A stretch of 35,702 nt of DNA. Source: Anaerolineales bacterium (GTDB lineage Bacteria; Chloroflexota; Anaerolineae; Anaerolineales; Villigracilaceae). Where the stretch lies: NCBI GenBank assembly GCA_919902735.1, contig CAKKRM010000080.1, positions 1 through 35,702 on the forward strand, in the 5' to 3' direction. Below the pieces are notes generated by a model that was not told the DNA's origin, made no database searches, and saw nothing but the letters and a program-made list of their open reading frames with translations. The position numbers and the translations under genes were made by a program. Below, one piece after another: positions 32,429-35,702 of the stretch. Position 1 is the first letter of the stretch. Each line of letters starts with the position of its first letter.

Positions 32429-32457
32429 TTGACGATTAAAACACCATAAGGTATATT
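32429..32457 (+). promoter_or_regulatory. Sigma70-type promoter for the Lrp-family gene
   Basis: TTGACG (32429-32434) and TATATT (32452-32457) are separated by exactly 17 bases, upstream of the gene start at 32493. It is the best promoter match in the window. The predicted leader is about 30 bases and carries AGAAGAAG as a possible ribosome site. Confidence 0.75.
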
Positions 32458-32492
32458 CTGCGTGTCACTTTCGGAAAAGAAGAAGAAATAAC

Positions 32493-32999
32493 ATGTATGA
32501 ATTCGACAAAACAGACATAAAAATTGTCAATTTGCTCCTTGAGGATGGCCGCATGTCCGCCTCGGAGATGTCCCGCCGTATGGCGGATATTTCCGAGCGC
32601 GCCGTCCGTTATCGTGTGGATCGAATGATCGAAGAGGGCGTCATTCAGATCAGCGCGGTGGTCAACCCCGAGGCATTGGGATTCAAAATCAAAGCCGATA
32701 TCTGGCTTGAAGTCGAAGCGGACGCTGTGTTGGATGTAGCCAGGAAAATGGCGCTTTTCGAAAATGTGACGTACGTAGCCTGCGGCATCGGACAGAATGA
32801 CATCAGTATTCAGGTGGTTGCCAGGGATACTTCCGAGATCTATTATTTCGTCACGGAAGTGGTTCGCAAAGTCCCTGGGGTTCGCAAGACCACAACCTCC
32901 ATTGTGCCAGTCGTTCTGAAAGATGTTTACCAGTGGAGAGTGCCCGAACGAATTGCAAATGAATTATCAGAGAACGAATCAGTAGCAACACCCAAATAA
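32493..32999 (+). CDS. Lrp/AsnC-family transcriptional regulator
   Basis: The 168-residue protein has an N-terminal winged helix (residues 4-60, DKTDIKIVNLLLEDGRMSAS and SERAVRYRVDRMIEEGVI) and a C-terminal RAM-type ligand-binding domain (about 68-145, including FENVTYVACGIGQNDISIQVVA). Lrp/AsnC proteins sense amino acids or related small molecules as oligomers. The two aminotransferase genes downstream, the first only 18 bases away, make it likely to control their transcription in response to an amino acid (inference). A good promoter with -35 and -10 lies upstream, and a MITE-like element before that. Confidence 0.93.
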   Translation: MYEFDKTDIKIVNLLLEDGRMSASEMSRRMADISERAVRYRVDRMIEEGVIQISAVVNPEALGFKIKADIWLEVEADAVLDVARKMALFENVTYVACGIGQNDISIQVVARDTSEIYYFVTEVVRKVPGVRKTTTSIVPVVLKDVYQWRVPERIANELSENESVATPK

Positions 33000-33017
33000 T
33001 CCATCAAAGGAGAGTGT

Positions 33018-34319
33018 ATGTTTGGTTCGAAAACGCAATCGTTACAGCAGCGCGCTCAAAAAGTTTTGCCGCTGGGGGTAAATTCCAATTTTCGTTTCTG
33101 GGGGGACGGAATCACTCCCTATGTGGAGAAAGCCAAGGGCGGTTATTTATGGGATGTGGACGGTAAAAAATATGTCGATTATCGCATGGCCTTCGGGCCT
33201 ATTATTTTAGGTCACGCCTTCAATGAAGTGGATCAGAAAGTAATCGAAGAAATTCAAAAAGGCGTGCTCTTTGCCATGACGGGGGAGTTGGAAGTTGCCG
33301 TGGCTGAGATGATCGTTGAAATGTCCCCTGCAATTGACATGGTTCGCATGGCTTGTTCGGGAACCGAAGCCACCATGCACGCCATCCGCGTGGCACGCGC
33401 CTACACAGGCCGCGATATTATTTTGAAATTTGAAGGCAATTATCATGGGATGCACGACCATGCCTTGTGGTCAACCTATGCCCCTGTTGAGGCATATGGC
33501 AACCGCCGCAGCCCCATTGCTGTGCCGGGTTCCTCTGGCATTCCGAAGTCGATGCGCGAGTTCATCATCACGCTTCCATTCAACGACTTTGAAGGCTTCG
33601 AGCGCGTGATGAAATCTTACGGGGAGCAAATTGCCGCAGTTATTACCGAGCCGTGTCAGGGTAATTGCGCGGCGATTAATCCACAGGATGGCTTTTTGCA
33701 GCTCATCCGTCAAAAAACGGAAGAATATGGATGCGTCTTTATTTTGGATGAAGTGAAGACGGGCTTCCGCATTGCGAACGGCGGCGCGCAGGAATACTAC
33801 CGCCTCAACCCGGACCTGGTCACGTATGCAAAAGCGTTGGGCAATGGCTACCCTGTCGCAGCCTTCGGCGGCAAGCGAGAGATTATGTCCATCATTGGGC
33901 ATGGAGTCGCGCAAGGTGGGACGTACACCAATAACAAGCCTGGCATTGCAGGTGCGTACGCCACATTGAGTTTATTGAAGTCCAAACCCATTTTGAAGAC
34001 AATCGAAAAACGCGGACAACGCCTCATGGATGGCTTGAAGGAAATCTTTGAAGAGAACGATATCCCCGCCGTGTTTACGGGCTATCCTGCCATGTTTTGC
34101 TTCTCGTTGAATATCGAGTCCGTTACCTGTCAACGGGATTGGGCGAACAGCGACCATAATTTATATATCGCCCTTGTCGAGAAAGCCGTTGAAAAAGGCG
34201 TCATGCCCGATCACGATGCACGCGAACCATGGTTCCTTTGCTACGAACATTCCGATGCTGACATTGATGAGACATTGAATGTGTACGCGGAGATCGTGAA
34301 GGAAGTGAAGAAGTCGTAA
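33018..34319 (+). CDS. Class III PLP aminotransferase, glutamate-1-semialdehyde aminomutase-like
   Basis: The 433-residue protein is a fold-type I, class III enzyme. CSGTEATMHAIRVARAYTGR (113-132) gives the phosphate-binding part, NYHGMHDHAL follows, ILDEVKTGFR has D244 contacting the PLP ring nitrogen, and YAKALGNGYPVAAFGG has the Schiff-base lysine K272. The overall pattern is closest to glutamate-1-semialdehyde 2,1-aminomutase. However, no haem genes are nearby, and an Lrp regulator plus another aminotransferase flank it, so a transaminase acting on an amino or omega-amino acid is more likely (inference). AAAGGAGAG before the ATG is a strong ribosome site. Confidence 0.88.
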   Translation: MFGSKTQSLQQRAQKVLPLGVNSNFRFWGDGITPYVEKAKGGYLWDVDGKKYVDYRMAFGPIILGHAFNEVDQKVIEEIQKGVLFAMTGELEVAVAEMIVEMSPAIDMVRMACSGTEATMHAIRVARAYTGRDIILKFEGNYHGMHDHALWSTYAPVEAYGNRRSPIAVPGSSGIPKSMREFIITLPFNDFEGFERVMKSYGEQIAAVITEPCQGNCAAINPQDGFLQLIRQKTEEYGCVFILDEVKTGFRIANGGAQEYYRLNPDLVTYAKALGNGYPVAAFGGKREIMSIIGHGVAQGGTYTNNKPGIAGAYATLSLLKSKPILKTIEKRGQRLMDGLKEIFEENDIPAVFTGYPAMFCFSLNIESVTCQRDWANSDHNLYIALVEKAVEKGVMPDHDAREPWFLCYEHSDADIDETLNVYAEIVKEVKKS

Positions 34320-34321
34320 GC

Positions 34322-34381
34322 GTTTAAAGTTGCAGGTTGCAGGTTACAGGTTGCAAGTTACAGGTACCTCCAACTTTAAAC
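34322..34381. repeat. Heptad array inside an inverted repeat between aminotransferase genes
   Basis: Five 7-bp units of the GTTGCAG/GTTACAG type run from 34329 to 34363. The whole is bracketed by GTTTAAAGTTG (34322-34332) and CAACTTTAAAC (34371-34381), a perfect 11-bp pair. It lies in the 82-base spacer and could form a hairpin in the transcript. Confidence 0.8.
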
Positions 34382-34401
34382 CTTCAACAAGGAAAATACC
34401 C

Positions 34402-35702
34402 ATGACTAAACTCACCTCAAAAGAAATTATTGACCTCAACAAAGAATACACCTTTTTCTCCTGGTCGAATCAGGGACAGGTGAACCCGATTCCTGTCACC
34501 AAAGCCGAAGGCGTTTATTTTTGGGACGCTGACGGAAAGCGTTACCTTGATTTCGCCTCTCAGTTGGTGAATGAGAATGTTGGGCATCAACATCCTAAAG
34601 TTGTAAAAGCCATTCAGGACCAGGCTGCCGTGCTGGCTTTTGTGTCGCCGGGCATGGCAACCGAGCCGCGCGGATTGCTCGGAAAGAAGTTAGCCGAGAT
34701 TACATCTGGTGATTTGAAGAAAACCTTCTTTACCCTGGGTGGTGCGGAAGCGAACGAAAATGCAATCAAGATCGCGCGCCAGTTCACCGGCCGCCATAAA
34801 ATTCTGGCGCGCTACCGTTCTTATCACGGCGCTACACACGGCGCAATTGCGTTGACTGGCGATTACCGCCGCCTTCCTGCCGAACCCGCCATGTCAGGTG
34901 TTGTCCACTTCCTTGACCCATATTGCTACCGCTGTCCATTCGGCTGGAAGAAGGACACCTGTCATCGCGAGTGCATCAGCCATGTGGAAGAGGTGATCCA
35001 GCACGAAGGTCCAGACCAGATTGCGGCGATTATTCTCGAAGGTGTGACAGGCACGAACGGACTCATCATTCCGCCTGATGAGTACTGGCCGCGTATGCGC
35101 GAGATTTGTGACAAGTACGGCATTCTGCTCATCTCGGACGAAGTCATGTCAGGCTGGGGACGCACAGGCGAATGGTTCGCCGTGGATAACTGGAACGTAA
35201 CGCCTGACATCATCACAACCGCGAAGGGAATTACTTCTGGCTACGTGCCGCTTGGCGCGGTAATTGTCCGCGAGCATATTGCGAAATATTTCGATAGCCA
35301 CATGCTGTCCGCTGGCTTGACGTATAACGGTCACGCCCTGGCTTGCGCCACCGCGTTGGCTACGATTGAAGTCTATGAAGAAGAGAAAATTTTCGAGAAC
35401 GCGAAGATGGTCGGAAAACATCTCGGTGAGCAGCTTGAGGAATTAAAGAAAAAACACACCTCAATTGGTGATGTGCGCTACATTGGCCTGTTCACCGCCA
35501 TGGAATTGGTGAAGAATCGCGAAACAAAAGAACCGTTGGATTTGACCGCGCTCAGGAACTTCCTGGTTTCCAACGGCGTGTATGTTTTCAATTTCAAGAA
35601 TATCCTGTTCATTGTGCCGCCGTTGATCATTACGAAAGAACAACTGAACGAAGGCCTGAAGTTGATTGACGAGGGGCTGGCGGAATTGATGGATGTGCAG
35701 GT
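34402..35702 (+). CDS. Class III PLP aminotransferase, 3' end beyond window
   Basis: The ATG at 34402 follows AAGGAAAA; 433 codons are present and the frame is open at the right edge, so only the last residues are missing. It shows class III features: TLGGAEANENAIKIARQFTG, YHGATHGAIALTG, ISDEVMSGWGRTG with D246, and ITTAKGITSGYVPLGA with Schiff-base lysine K275. A cysteine-rich loop (C175, C178, C187, C191) occurs in many omega-aminotransferases of the beta-alanine, taurine or putrescine type. Exact substrate and the keto acceptor are unknown. It shares little beyond the fold with its upstream neighbour, so this is not a recent tandem duplication. Both probably belong to the Lrp-controlled operon. 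Confidence 0.93.
   Translation, partial: MTKLTSKEIIDLNKEYTFFSWSNQGQVNPIPVTKAEGVYFWDADGKRYLDFASQLVNENVGHQHPKVVKAIQDQAAVLAFVSPGMATEPRGLLGKKLAEITSGDLKKTFFTLGGAEANENAIKIARQFTGRHKILARYRSYHGATHGAIALTGDYRRLPAEPAMSGVVHFLDPYCYRCPFGWKKDTCHRECISHVEEVIQHEGPDQIAAIILEGVTGTNGLIIPPDEYWPRMREICDKYGILLISDEVMSGWGRTGEWFAVDNWNVTPDIITTAKGITSGYVPLGAVIVREHIAKYFDSHMLSAGLTYNGHALACATALATIEVYEEEKIFENAKMVGKHLGEQLEELKKKHTSIGDVRYIGLFTAMELVKNRETKEPLDLTALRNFLVSNGVYVFNFKNILFIVPPLIITKEQLNEGLKLIDEGLAELMDVQ

Noticed and set aside
33018..34319. Assignment as hemL for haem synthesis
   Set aside because: The fold and closest pattern fit, but gene context (Lrp regulator and another aminotransferase, no haem genes) does not support it strongly enough to use the symbol.

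Overview
The window looks like a chromosomal segment of a Chloroflexota bacterium, most likely class Anaerolineae. That placement is an inference. It rests on a fused transaldolase/glucose-6-phosphate isomerase, a Tad-type pilus cluster whose CpaE carries a complete receiver domain and which has no secretin beside it, several GT-C membrane glycosyltransferases, and a very high load of short palindromic and heptanucleotide repeats. No rRNA, tRNA, CRISPR array, prophage or plasmid function was seen.

Layout. 1-947 (minus): the 5' part of a radical SAM/SPASM gene. 1278-7213 (plus): an EamA transporter, a GNAT acetyltransferase and three consecutive polytopic GT-C-type proteins. 7271-8984: a DegU/DegS-like two-component pair. 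9148-14945: Tad pilus genes cpaB, cpaE, cpaF, tadB and tadC, followed by comF and a long-form hibernation factor gene, closed by a bidirectional terminator at about 16330-16368. 16352-17627 (minus): a TlpA-like thioredoxin and an Lgt-like transferase. 17709-24224 (plus): a DUF429 protein and then a non-oxidative pentose phosphate block (transketolase, RpiB, a four-helix-bundle protein, and the Tal-Pgi fusion). 24266-25248: a REP-associated tyrosine transposase whose stop overlaps the start of a pterin dehydratase gene. 25586-27157 (minus): a GH36-type alpha-galactosidase. 27424-30163 (minus): a tightly overlapping trio of GT2 glycosyltransferase, sulfotransferase and flippase-like protein. 30251-32215 (plus): a large GT-C-like membrane protein. 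32493-35702 (plus): an Lrp/AsnC regulator with a good sigma70-type promoter and two class III aminotransferases, the second cut by the window edge.

Functionally, the membrane glycosyltransferases, GT2, flippase and sulfotransferase suggest lipid-linked sugar or envelope glycan work. The Tad cluster should drive a Flp-type pilus or related secretion machine, although pilin, TadE, prepilin peptidase and secretin genes are absent here. The tkt/rpiB/tal-pgi block links pentose phosphates to glycolysis.

The most unusual layer is repetitive DNA. Most of the longer intergenic gaps hold a nested inverted-repeat (MITE-like) element. Seven arrays of 7-bp units sit at gene borders. Several repeats lie in frame inside genes (a GT-C protein, Tal-Pgi, the flippase, the sulfotransferase and the transposase itself), where they encode short inserted peptides such as the QHATR shared by two unrelated proteins. 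A 19-bp palindromic core (CCTGAG...CGAAGGG) occurs three times, twice inside coding sequence. A transposase of the family known to mobilise REPs lies among REPs and contains a REP pair in its own gene. I regard this repeat ecology as the main finding of the window.
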